Assembly: GCA_002327765.1 (NCBI GenBank)
Contig: DCUH01000072.1
Coordinates: 1 to 40,838 of the forward strand
Length of the DNA: 40,838 nt
Source: a bacterium UBA2219
GTDB taxonomy: Bacteria; Desulfobacterota; Deferrimicrobia; Deferrimicrobiales; Deferrimicrobiaceae
Direction: 5' to 3'
A program made the position numbers and the translations under genes. The notes under the pieces are model-generated. The model was given only the letters and a program-made list of their open reading frames with translations, had not been told where the DNA came from and made no database searches. Numbering within the stretch: position 1 is the stretch's first letter; each line of letters begins with the position of its first letter. This document shows, piece after piece, positions 1 to 7,870 of this stretch.

Positions 1-270
1 GGCAACGTGCGCGAGCTGGAGCACGTGATCGAACGGCTGGTGGCCCTGGCCGGCGACCCGGTGCTCGACGCCGACCCGTTCGGGAACGAGTCGGCCGACC
101 CGGCGGCGGCCGGGGAGCCCGGGTTGCGCGAGCGGGTGGCGGCCTTCGAGCGGGGCCTGGTGGCGGAGGCGCTGGCGCGTTGCCAGGGCAACCAGAGCGA
201 GGCCGCCCGGCAGCTCGGGATCAGCCGCGTGACGCTGATCGACAAGCTCAAGCGCCACGGGTTGCGCTGA
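1..270 (+). CDS. C-terminal fragment of a sigma54-dependent, Fis-type response regulator
   Basis: Only the last 89 codons are present; the gene begins before the window. The opening residues GNVRELEHVIERLV are the conserved end of the AAA+ sigma54-interaction domain of NtrC-family activators. A linker follows, then a Fis-type helix-turn-helix (NQSEAARQLGISRVTLIDKL) ending at the stop. Proteins of this family remodel the sigma54 RNA polymerase closed complex using ATP. The exporter operon starts 17 bp downstream on the same strand, so it may be a target or be co-transcribed. No receiver or sensor domain is visible, so the input signal is unknown. Confidence 0.9.
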   Translation, partial: GNVRELEHVIERLVALAGDPVLDADPFGNESADPAAAGEPGLRERVAAFERGLVAEALARCQGNQSEAARQLGISRVTLIDKLKRHGLR

Positions 271-287
271 GCGGGGCGAGGTGCACG

Positions 288-1457
288 ATGAAGCGGGTGA
301 TCGGAGCGTTCGTCGTCCTGACGGTGGTCCTGTCCGGCGTGCTGTACTGGCGGCTGCAGGTCCAGGCCGCGGCCGCCGACCGTCCGCCGGGCTCCTCCGG
401 CATCGTCGAGCAGACCCGGGTCACCGTCGCGGCCCGCCTCCCGGCGCGCCTCGCGGCCGTGCACGTGCGCGAGGGCGAGCGGGTCGAGGCCGGGGCGCTG
501 CTGGCCGAGCTGGACTGTGCCGAGCAGGACGCGCTGGTGGCGGAGGCCGAGGCGCGGCTCGCGGCCGCGCGGCTCCAGATCGAGCCGTTGCGTTCCCAGG
601 CCGGCGCCGCCGCGGCGCAGGCCGAGGCGGTCCGACGCTCGGCCGACGCGGCGGTGGCGCAGGCCGAGGCGGCCAGGCAGCAGGTCGCCGCCGCCCAGGG
701 CCAGGCCGCCGCCGCCCGCCGCACGGTGGGGGCCGTGCGCGCCCAGCGCGAGAACGCCGACCGCCAGCGGGACCGGGCCGAGGCGCTGCTGGCCGAGGCG
801 GTGGTGCGGCCGGTGGACCTCGAGGGCTCCGACACCGCCGCCGCCGATCTGCGCTACCGCGTCGGCGCCGCGTCCGCCACCGCCGGCGCCGCCGCCGCCA
901 GCGCCTCCGCCGTCGAGAGCCAGGCCCGCGCGGCCGAGGAGCAGGCGGCCGCGGCGGGCCAGCAGGTCGTGGCCGCCGGCGAGCAGGCCCAGGCCGCCAC
1001 CGGGCAGGTGCACGCGGCCGAGGCGCAGCTGGCCGTGTTCGACGCGACCTTGCGCCGGGCCCGGCTGGCCCAGGCGGAGTGCCGGATCGTCGCGCCCCGC
1101 GCCGGCTTCGTGACGCTCGTCGCCCGCCAGGCCGGCGAGGCCGTGCTGCCCGGCACCACCCTGTTCGAGCTGGCCGACCCGGCCGAGACCACCGTGACCT
1201 TCTACGTCGTCAATGCCGACCTCGGCCGCGTCCGTCCGGGCCAGCGGGTCCGCGTCGTCGCCGACGCGCTGCCCGACCGCCCGTTCGCCGGGACGATCCG
1301 CTGGATCGCCCGCGAGGCCGAGTTCACGCCGCGCACCGTCCAGACCCGCGACGACCGCGACCGGCTGGTCTACGCCGTGGAGGCGCTGCTGGAGAACCGG
1401 GACGGGGCGTTGCGCGACGGGATGCCGGTCGAGGTGCTGGTGGAGGTCGCGCGGTGA
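288..1457 (+). CDS. HlyD/YbhG-family periplasmic adaptor of an ABC exporter
   Basis: A 389-residue membrane-fusion protein. It has a short cytoplasmic start (MKR), one N-terminal membrane segment (about residues 4-22), a first half-lipoyl segment (VAARLPARLAAVHVREGERV), a long Ala/Gln-rich coiled-coil hairpin (about 80-265), then the second half-lipoyl segment and a beta-barrel region. The segment EFTPRTVQTRDDRDRLVYAV matches the YbhG/HlyD pattern. It should link the inner-membrane ABC pump to an outer-membrane channel. The ATG at 288 is preferred over upstream in-frame codons because it gives a proper signal anchor and has a GAGG-like ribosome site just upstream. Its stop overlaps the next start by 4 bp. 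It is longer than YbhG (about 330 residues), mostly through the hairpin. Confidence 0.9.
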   Translation: MKRVIGAFVVLTVVLSGVLYWRLQVQAAAADRPPGSSGIVEQTRVTVAARLPARLAAVHVREGERVEAGALLAELDCAEQDALVAEAEARLAAARLQIEPLRSQAGAAAAQAEAVRRSADAAVAQAEAARQQVAAAQGQAAAARRTVGAVRAQRENADRQRDRAEALLAEAVVRPVDLEGSDTAAADLRYRVGAASATAGAAAASASAVESQARAAEEQAAAAGQQVVAAGEQAQAATGQVHAAEAQLAVFDATLRRARLAQAECRIVAPRAGFVTLVARQAGEAVLPGTTLFELADPAETTVTFYVVNADLGRVRPGQRVRVVADALPDRPFAGTIRWIAREAEFTPRTVQTRDDRDRLVYAVEALLENRDGALRDGMPVEVLVEVAR

Positions 1458-2383
1458 GCCCGGTCGTCGCCGCCGCCGGCCTGGGACACGTCTACGGCGC
1501 GGTCCGCGCGCTGGACGGCCTGTCCTTCGCCGTCGCGCCCGGCGAGCTGTACGGGCTGATCGGCGCGGACGGGGCGGGCAAGACCACCGCCCTGCGGATC
1601 CTCGCCGGGCTGATCGTCCCGCAGCGCGGCTCGGCCCGCGTCGTGGGCCTCGATCCGGCCGACACCCGCTCCGGCGTGCGCGAGTCGCTGGGCTACATGC
1701 CGCAGCGCTACAGCCTGTACGGCGACCTGTCGGTGGCGGAGAACCTGCGGTTCTTCGCGCGACTGTTCTGCCTGTCGCGCCGGGAGTACGCCGAACGCTC
1801 CGCGCGGCTGCTGGCGATTACGCGTCTCGAGAAGTTCGCCGGGCGGCCCGCCGAACAGCTCTCCGGCGGGATGTACAAGAAGCTCGCGCTGGCCTGCGCC
1901 CTGCTGCACCGCCCGCGCGTGCTGCTGCTCGACGAGCCGACCAACGGCGTCGACCCGGTCTCGCGCCTCGATCTGTGGGAGCTGCTGTACGAGTTCGTCG
2001 CCGAGGGGATGGCGGTCGTGGTGTCGACGCCGTACATGGACGAGGCCGAGCGGTGCCATCGGGTCGGGCTGGTGCACCACGGCCGCCTGCTGCTCGAGGG
2101 CGAGCCGCGGGCGCTGGTGGCCGGGTTCACGGACGCGGTGCTGCAGGTCGCCGGCGCCGCCGAGTGCGTCGAGCCGGTGCTGGAGCGCGCCGGGGCCGAC
2201 GTCGTCGCCGTCGCGCCGCTGGGCGGGGCCCTGCGGGTGGTGGTGCGGCGGGGTGCGTCCGCCGGCCTGCGCCGCGCGCTCGCGGCCGCGGGCGCGCAGG
2301 TGGAGCCGCTGCGGCCGAACTTCGAGGACCTGTTCCTGGCACAAGCCGCCGGTGGCGCGCCGGCCGGGGAGGCGGCGGCGTGA
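1454..2383 (+). CDS. ABC transporter ATP-binding protein (first ATPase, YbhF N-half-like)
   Basis: A 309-residue ATPase with a GTG start inside the GTGA overlap with the adaptor gene. Walker A is GADGAGKTT, the signature is LSGGMYKK, and Walker B is VLLLDEPTNGVDPVSR. The C-terminal 90 residues form the extra domain typical of ABC-2 drug/lipid exporters. In E. coli YbhF two such ATPases are fused in one chain; here they are two adjacent genes. The protein presumably dimerises with the product of the next gene to drive the two permeases. The substrate cannot be read from the sequence. Confidence 0.93.
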   Translation: MSPVVAAAGLGHVYGAVRALDGLSFAVAPGELYGLIGADGAGKTTALRILAGLIVPQRGSARVVGLDPADTRSGVRESLGYMPQRYSLYGDLSVAENLRFFARLFCLSRREYAERSARLLAITRLEKFAGRPAEQLSGGMYKKLALACALLHRPRVLLLDEPTNGVDPVSRLDLWELLYEFVAEGMAVVVSTPYMDEAERCHRVGLVHHGRLLLEGEPRALVAGFTDAVLQVAGAAECVEPVLERAGADVVAVAPLGGALRVVVRRGASAGLRRALAAAGAQVEPLRPNFEDLFLAQAAGGAPAGEAAA

Positions 2384-3339
2384 GCGACGCGATCGCCGTC
2401 GCGGGGCTGGGACGCCGGTTCGGCGCGTTCCACGCCGTGCGCGACGTGACCTTCGCCGTGGCCCGCGGCGAGATCTTCGGCTACCTCGGGGCCAACGGCG
2501 CCGGCAAGTCGACCACGATTCGCATCCTCTGCGGGCTGCTCGCCCCGACCGCCGGCCGCGCTGCCGTCGCGGGCGTCGACGTCGCCGCCGACCCGGAAGG
2601 GGTCAAGCGGCGCATCGGCTACATGTCGCAGAAGTTCTCGCTGTACCCCGACCTGACGGTCGAGGAGAACCTCGACTTCTTCGGCGGCGCCTACGGCTTC
2701 GCCGGGCGCGAGCTGCGCCGGCGCATCGATGCCGTCGTCGAGGAAACCGACCTCCGTGCCCTGCGCGGCGCCGCCACGCAGTCGCTGCCCGCCGGGCTGC
2801 AGCAGCGGGTCGCGCTGGCCAACGCCCTGCTCCACGACCCGGAGCTGCTGTTCCTCGACGAGCCGACCGCGGGGGTCGATCCCGTCTCGCGTCGCGAGTT
2901 CCTCGCGCTGGTCCGGCGGCGCGTCCGGCGCGGCGCCACGGTGTTCCTCACCACGCACTACATGGACGAGGCGGAGTATTGCGACCGCCTATGCCTCATC
3001 TACCGGGGCGAGCTGGCGGCGCTGGGGACGCCGGAGGAGCTGAAAGACCGGCTGATGAAGGAGGCGGTGCTCGAGGTGCGCACGGGGCGCCCGCTGGAGG
3101 CGGCGGAGCTGTTGGGGGGCCTTCCGGAGGTGCGCGGCGCGGCGCTTTTCGGGGAATCCGTGCACGCCGTGGTGGAGAACCCGGACGAGGCGGTCCCGCG
3201 GGTACGCGCCGCCCTCGAGGCGGCGGGGTTTCCCGGGGCCCTCGTCGAGCGGATCCCGCCGTCGCTCGAGGATGTCTTCGTCTCGCTGGTGGAGGAGCGC
3301 GACCGCAGGGAAGGGGAGATCCGGGAGGTGCGCCGGTGA
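2380..3339 (+). CDS. ABC transporter ATP-binding protein (second ATPase, YbhF C-half-like)
   Basis: A 319-residue ATPase whose GTG start overlaps the previous stop by 4 bp. Walker A is GANGAGKSTT, the Q-loop is YMSQKFSLYPDLTVEEN, and Walker B is LLFLDEPTAGVDPVSRR, followed by the switch histidine in LTTHYMDEAEYCDR. The ABC signature is degenerate (SLPAGLQQR instead of LSGGQ). YbhF also has non-consensus signatures, so this is probably a feature of the family and not decay. One of the two composite ATP sites may therefore be weak in hydrolysis. The C-terminal extension (about residues 220-319) matches the same accessory domain as its partner. Confidence 0.93.
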   Translation: MSDAIAVAGLGRRFGAFHAVRDVTFAVARGEIFGYLGANGAGKSTTIRILCGLLAPTAGRAAVAGVDVAADPEGVKRRIGYMSQKFSLYPDLTVEENLDFFGGAYGFAGRELRRRIDAVVEETDLRALRGAATQSLPAGLQQRVALANALLHDPELLFLDEPTAGVDPVSRREFLALVRRRVRRGATVFLTTHYMDEAEYCDRLCLIYRGELAALGTPEELKDRLMKEAVLEVRTGRPLEAAELLGGLPEVRGAALFGESVHAVVENPDEAVPRVRAALEAAGFPGALVERIPPSLEDVFVSLVEERDRREGEIREVRR

Positions 3340-4469
3340 ACGCGCGGCGGGTCCTGGCGGTGGCGCGCAAGGAGACCCTCCACGTCTGGCGCGACCCGCG
3401 CAGCCTCGGGATGGCGCTGGCGATTCCCGCACTGATGATGTTCCTGTTCGGCTACGCGCTGACCCTCGACGTGGACAACGTGCCGCTGGCGGTGTGGGAC
3501 CAGAGCGGGACGCCGGAGAGCCGGGAGCTTTTGTCCCGGTTCGAGGGATCGCGATATTTCGACGTGCGGCTCGGCGCCCTCGGCTACCCGGAGATCGAGC
3601 GGGCCATCCTCGACCGCGAGGTCATGGCGGCCGTCGTGATCCCGTGGGACTTCGCCGCGCGCCTGAACGCGTCGCCGCCCGCCCCCGTCCAGTTCCTGCT
3701 GGACGGCTCCGACGCGAACACGGCGACGATCGCGCTGGGGTACGCCGAGGGGGTCGCGCGGAGCTACACGATCGAGGACGCCGCGCGCCGCGCCGCGGCC
3801 TCCGGCGTCCCGGCACACGCCGCCCCGCTGGAGCTGCGCTCCCGCGTCTGGTTCAACGAGGATCTCGAGTCGAAGAACTTCATCGTGCCGGGGCTGATCG
3901 CCGTCATCATGATGGTGATCGCGGCGCTGCTGACCTCCCTCACGATCGCCCGCGAATGGGAGCAGGGGACGATGGAGCAGCTCGTCTCCACCCCCGTGAC
4001 CGGCAACGAGATCATCGCGGGCAAGCTGCTGCCGTACTTCGCCCTCGGGATGATCGACCTCGCGGTCTCCGTGGTGATCGGCAAGTACCTGTTCGACGTG
4101 CCTCTGCGGGGCAGCGTCGCGCTCCTCGTCGCTTCTTCAGCCGCGTTCCTGGTCGGCGGCCTCTCCATGGGGATGCTGTTCAGCATCGTCGCCCGGTCGC
4201 AGCTGCTGGCGACCCAGCTTGCACTGATGATCACCTTCCTCCCGGCGTTCCTCCTGTCGGGCTTCGTGTTCGCGATCGGCAACATGCCCCGCCCCATCCA
4301 GGTCGCGACGCACGTGGTGCCCGCCCGGTACCTCGTGTCGCTCCTGCGGGGGATCTACCTGAAGGGCGTGGGGCTCGAGGTCCTCGCCGGGGAGCTGGCG
4401 CTCCTGGCGGCGTTCGGGGCAGCCGTGCTGTTTGCGGCGTCCCGGAAGTTCCGGAAGAAGCTCGAATAG
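3336..4469 (+). CDS. ABC-2 type permease (YbhS/YbhR-like), first of two
   Basis: A 377-residue membrane protein starting with GTG in a 4-bp overlap with the ATPase gene. It has the ABC2_membrane_3 layout: an amphipathic start (VARKETLHVWRDPRS), membrane helix 1 (about 25-45), a periplasmic domain of roughly 130 residues containing the conserved WFNEDLESKNFIVPGL, then five membrane helices. The coupling motif REWEQGTMEQLVSTPVTGNEI is typical of exporters such as YbhS, YhhJ and drug pumps. It should pair with the next gene as a heterodimeric channel. Confidence 0.92.
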   Translation: MNARRVLAVARKETLHVWRDPRSLGMALAIPALMMFLFGYALTLDVDNVPLAVWDQSGTPESRELLSRFEGSRYFDVRLGALGYPEIERAILDREVMAAVVIPWDFAARLNASPPAPVQFLLDGSDANTATIALGYAEGVARSYTIEDAARRAAASGVPAHAAPLELRSRVWFNEDLESKNFIVPGLIAVIMMVIAALLTSLTIAREWEQGTMEQLVSTPVTGNEIIAGKLLPYFALGMIDLAVSVVIGKYLFDVPLRGSVALLVASSAAFLVGGLSMGMLFSIVARSQLLATQLALMITFLPAFLLSGFVFAIGNMPRPIQVATHVVPARYLVSLLRGIYLKGVGLEVLAGELALLAAFGAAVLFAASRKFRKKLE

Positions 4470-4483
4470 GGGATGCCGGGCGC

Positions 4484-5584
4484 ATGATCGAGCGGCTGAA
4501 GCGGATGATGATCAAGGAGTTCCTCCAGGTCCTGCGGGACCCGCGCATGCTCGGCGTCATCTTCGGCGTCCCGCTGATCCAGACGCTGGTCTTCGGGTAC
4601 GCCGTGAGCACCGACGTGACCGACGTGCCCACGGCGGTCGTGGACCGCGACAGGAGCCCGGCCTCGCGGGAGCTGGTCGCCGCGTTCACCTCTTCCGGCC
4701 ACTTCCGCGTCGTGTCGGCGGAGGGCGGCATGGAGCGGGCGCAGGCGATGCTGGACGACGGATCCGCGGGGGCCGTCCTTCGCATCGACGAGGGGTTCGC
4801 CGGAGACCTCGAAGGCGGCAGGACGGCGCGGGTGCAGCTGATCGTCGACGGGACCGACTCGAACACGGCCCGGGTCGTGCTCGTGTACGCCAACCGGATC
4901 ACGGAGCGCTTCTCGGGCGCGGTGCGGGCCGCCCCGGCGGGCGGGGTCCAGCTGGTCCATCGCGCGTGGTTCAACGAGAACCTGGAGAGCCGCAACTTCT
5001 TCGTCCCCGGGATCATCGCGATGCTGGTGATGCTCGTCACTGTGATCCTGACCAGCATGGCCGTGGTGCGGGAGAAGGAGGTCGGCACGATCGAGCAGCT
5101 CCTCGTCTCGCCCATCACGCCCGCCGAGTTCATCCTCGGCAAGACGCTGCCCTTCGCGATCATCGGCTACGTCGACGTCCTGCTCGTCTCCCTGCTCGGG
5201 GTGTTCTGGTTCGACGTGCCGATCCGGGGCAGCGTCCTCCTGCTCCTCCTGGCGACCACCTTCTACCTGATGACCACCCTCGGGATCGGGCTCCTCATCT
5301 CGACCGCGTGCCGGACGCAGCAGCAGGCGCTGATGATGGTGTTCCTGGTGTTCTTTCCCTTCGTCCTGCTCTCCGGCTTCATGTTCCCCATAGAGAACAT
5401 GCCCCGGGCCGTCCAGTACCTGACCTGGGTCAACCCGCTGCGCTATTTCCTGGTGATCCTGCGGGGGATCTTCCTCAAGGGGACGGGGGTCGAGATCCTC
5501 TGGCCCCAGATGGCCGCGCTGCTGGCCATGGGGGCAGCGCTGCTGGCCGCCGCGACGCTGCGCTTCCGCAAGACCTCCGCGTGA
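4484..5584 (+). CDS. ABC-2 type permease (YbhR/YbhS-like), second of two
   Basis: A 366-residue membrane protein, clearly a paralogue of the preceding permease. It has the same N-terminal amphipathic helix (MMIKEFLQVLRDPRM), the WFNENLESRNFFVPGI motif before helix 2, and a coupling segment (REKEVGTIEQLLVSPITPAEF). It begins 14 bp after the previous stop at an ATG within GGGCGCATGATC; the ribosome site is weak, so translational coupling is likely. It completes an adaptor, two-ATPase, two-permease exporter. No outer-membrane factor sits in this operon; the TolC-like gene at 7871 belongs to the metal pump but could be shared. Confidence 0.92.
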   Translation: MIERLKRMMIKEFLQVLRDPRMLGVIFGVPLIQTLVFGYAVSTDVTDVPTAVVDRDRSPASRELVAAFTSSGHFRVVSAEGGMERAQAMLDDGSAGAVLRIDEGFAGDLEGGRTARVQLIVDGTDSNTARVVLVYANRITERFSGAVRAAPAGGVQLVHRAWFNENLESRNFFVPGIIAMLVMLVTVILTSMAVVREKEVGTIEQLLVSPITPAEFILGKTLPFAIIGYVDVLLVSLLGVFWFDVPIRGSVLLLLLATTFYLMTTLGIGLLISTACRTQQQALMMVFLVFFPFVLLSGFMFPIENMPRAVQYLTWVNPLRYFLVILRGIFLKGTGVEILWPQMAALLAMGAALLAAATLRFRKTSA

Positions 5585-5597
5585 GGCCCCCGGGCCG

Positions 5598-6455
5598 TTA
5601 TCGCACGAGGAAAGCTTGCAGCGCCTGGAACCCCGTTCTCTTCAGCACGGACGCGAGACGCTCCCGCCCCTTCGCGTTCTCGCGGAAGAACCAGAGGACG
5701 GCGACGATCGCCTTCAGCGCCTCCTCTTCCGTCTCGAGGACCCCGGTGATCCTCCTGCCGAGGGCCGGGACCCGCCCCATCTTCCCGCCGGCGAAGACGA
5801 CGTATCCGCGGTGATGCTCGACGATGCAGCCGGAGGGGCAGGCCGGGATGCAGTCGCCGCATCCGATGCAGGCGTCGCCGTCGATGACCGGCCTCCCGTC
5901 CTCGCCGGTGCGGATCGCTCCGACGGGGCATGACGCCATGCAGGCCTCGCACGGGATGCAGGAAGGCCCGGCGACCCGGGGCTCGATCCACCCCTTGACC
6001 CCCGCGTCGTTCTCCTCCGCCTTGATGCAGTTGTTCGGGCAGCCGGAGACCCCGACCTTGAACTTGTGCGGCGCGGGCTTCCCGTAGAGCTCGCGGTCGA
6101 TCGCCGCGGCCAGCGAAGGTGCGTCGATCACTCCCCGGCGGCACGTGCGGCACCCCGGGCAGGCCGTCACCGTCCGGACCGTGGGCCCGGCGCCGCCGAC
6201 CGTGAGGCCGGACGCGGCGAGGAACTCCTTCGCGGGGGCCAGCGCGTCCAGCGGGACGTCCGGAATCTCCACTCCCTGCCGGATGGTGAGGTGCACCCGC
6301 CCGCGGCCGAACCGCTCGGCCGCCTGCCGTATCGCCTCCATCTGCGCCGTCCCGAGGTTCCCGCCGGTGACGTGGATGCGCATGGCAAAGAGCCCCTCCG
6401 TCGTCTGGTGGATCATCCCGCCTTTCTTCAGCTCCTTCGGATCGGGCCCGTTCAT
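5598..6455 (-). CDS. Small siroheme/[4Fe-4S] sulfite/nitrite reductase-like protein with a ferredoxin domain
   Basis: A 285-residue single-module protein. Residues 15-85 form a NIR_SIR ferredoxin-like half domain (IHVTGGNLGTAQME, HLTIRQGVEIPDV). Residues 99-143 carry the siroheme-[4Fe-4S] ligands C99-x5-C105 and C139-x3-C143 (SGCPNNC). Residues 166-206 hold two [4Fe-4S] ferredoxin motifs (C166, C169, C172, C176 and C196, C199, C202, C206). Canonical assimilatory enzymes have duplicated modules and are about twice this size, so it resembles the small DsrA/B- or AsrC-like proteins. Its ATG overlaps the stop of the siroheme synthase by 4 bp, which supports it being a siroheme protein. Sulfite, nitrite or another substrate is possible. 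Confidence 0.82.
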   Translation of the reverse strand: MNGPDPKELKKGGMIHQTTEGLFAMRIHVTGGNLGTAQMEAIRQAAERFGRGRVHLTIRQGVEIPDVPLDALAPAKEFLAASGLTVGGAGPTVRTVTACPGCRTCRRGVIDAPSLAAAIDRELYGKPAPHKFKVGVSGCPNNCIKAEENDAGVKGWIEPRVAGPSCIPCEACMASCPVGAIRTGEDGRPVIDGDACIGCGDCIPACPSGCIVEHHRGYVVFAGGKMGRVPALGRRITGVLETEEEALKAIVAVLWFFRENAKGRERLASVLKRTGFQALQAFLVR

Positions 6456-7735
6456 GCCGTGACCTCCGTTCCGGCACGACCTTCCGCCGGGGATTCGAAC
6501 AGCGGGGCGGCGCTCCGCCCGACGAACAGCATGGCAGGGGAGCGGACCTCCGACTCCGCGGCGATGCGGGGAAGGGCGCTCAAGGAACCCCGCAGTACGC
6601 GTTGCCCCGGGCGGGTCCCGTTCTCGACGATCGCGAACGGCGTGTCGCCCGGGAAGCCGGCGGCCGAAAGCTCGCGCGCGAGCGCCTCGACCCGCGCCAC
6701 GCCCATGTAGATCGCGAGGGTGCCGCCCTTCGGAAGGCGGCTCCAGTCGACCCCGCATTCCCCCTTGTCTCCCGCTTCGTGCCCCGCCGCGAACGTGACC
6801 GAGGACGACAGCCCCCGGTGCGTCAGCGGCAGCCCCGCCGCCGCCGCGCAGCCGGCGGCCGCGGTGATCCCGGGGACGATCTCGAAAGGCACGCCTTCGC
6901 GCGCGAGGTACGCGGCCTCTTCGCCTCCGCGGCCGAACGTCAGCGGGTCCCCGGACTTGAGGCGGACGACCGATTTCCCTTCCCGCGCCAGCCGTGCCAT
7001 CGCCTCGTGGATGGCCGCCTGCTTCAGCGCCGCCCCGTGCCCGGCGGTCCGGCCGCGCCGGGCGTAGCAGATCCTCGCGGCCTTCGGATGCGCCAGGGAG
7101 AGGATCTCTTCCGGAACGAGGTAGTCGTGGACGACGGCGTCCGCGCTGCGAAGCAATCCGAGCGCGCGGACGGTCAGCAGGTCGGGGTCGCCGGGCCCGG
7201 CGCCGACGATGTGGACGATCCCCTTTCGGGCGGCGATCCGCGGGCGGCGCCGCCCGCGCTCGAGCCGCACGGAGACCTCCGCCCGGTGCTCTTCCAGGAA
7301 TTCGCGCAGCGCCCGCGCGGCGCCCGGGTTCCTGCCGCCGGTCGAGACCGCCGCCGTGAACTCCTCCCCCCGGACGACCGCCGGGAGGATGAAGGTGCAG
7401 TCGTCCGGCGCGTCGGCCGCGTTGACGGGTATGCGGCGCCGCCTCGCCTCGCGCGCCACGCGCGCGTTCAGGGCGCGGTCGGAGGAGGCGGCGAAGACCA
7501 GCTCCGCCCCGTCGAGAAGGCCGGGGCGGTACTCCCCGCGCACCGCAACGACCTCGCCGCGCGCCGCGCGTTCTTCCACGGCGGGGGAGAGCTCGCGGGC
7601 CGCCACCGTGACCGAGGCTCCGCCGGCGAGCAGCGCGTCGATCTTCCGGGCCGCGACGGCACCGGCGCCGACCACGAGCGCGCGCATACCGACGAGGTCG
7701 AGGAAGACCGGCAGGTATCCCTTGTTCTTCGCCAT
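6452..7735 (-). CDS. cysG: Siroheme synthase: precorrin-2 dehydrogenase/ferrochelatase fused to uroporphyrinogen-III methyltransferase
   Basis: A 427-residue bifunctional enzyme converting uroporphyrinogen III through precorrin-2 and sirohydrochlorin to siroheme. Residues 1-165 are the NAD-binding SirC/Met8-like part: the Rossmann motif GAGAVAARK at 23-31, D108 in NAADAP at the position of the CysG catalytic aspartate, and STGG at 131-134. Residues 172-410 are the SAM-dependent methyltransferase, with VGAGPGDPDLLTV at 177-189 and the VVRLKSGDPLTFGRGGEE loop. E. coli CysG is 457 residues; here the helical dimerisation segment between the halves is shorter. The ribosome site before the ATG at 7735 is weak. 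It is the first gene of a two-gene unit with the reductase-like protein. Confidence 0.93.
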   Translation of the reverse strand: MAKNKGYLPVFLDLVGMRALVVGAGAVAARKIDALLAGGASVTVAARELSPAVEERAARGEVVAVRGEYRPGLLDGAELVFAASSDRALNARVAREARRRRIPVNAADAPDDCTFILPAVVRGEEFTAAVSTGGRNPGAARALREFLEEHRAEVSVRLERGRRRPRIAARKGIVHIVGAGPGDPDLLTVRALGLLRSADAVVHDYLVPEEILSLAHPKAARICYARRGRTAGHGAALKQAAIHEAMARLAREGKSVVRLKSGDPLTFGRGGEEAAYLAREGVPFEIVPGITAAAGCAAAAGLPLTHRGLSSSVTFAAGHEAGDKGECGVDWSRLPKGGTLAIYMGVARVEALARELSAAGFPGDTPFAIVENGTRPGQRVLRGSLSALPRIAAESEVRSPAMLFVGRSAAPLFESPAEGRAGTEVTA

Positions 7736-7870
7736 CCGCCCATTTTACATGCCCATGAAACGCCCGGGGGCGATTCCTGTATCCAATAGGTATCGAACGA
7801 ACGGGCATGCGCGCATGGAACGGACGGCCATGAGGGACGAAGGGAGCATAAAGCAGGAAAGGAGCTTTTA

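Noticed and set aside
500..1100. Very high GC stretch considered as transferred DNA
   Set aside because: The bias follows from the Ala/Arg/Gln-rich coiled coil of the adaptor; flanking genes show no clear break in composition by eye.
7736..7870. Copper-responsive (CueR/CusR) operator upstream of the metal operon
   Set aside because: I found only a distant 7-bp inverted pair (CATGCCC/GGGCATG) and short direct repeats, and no recognisable site.
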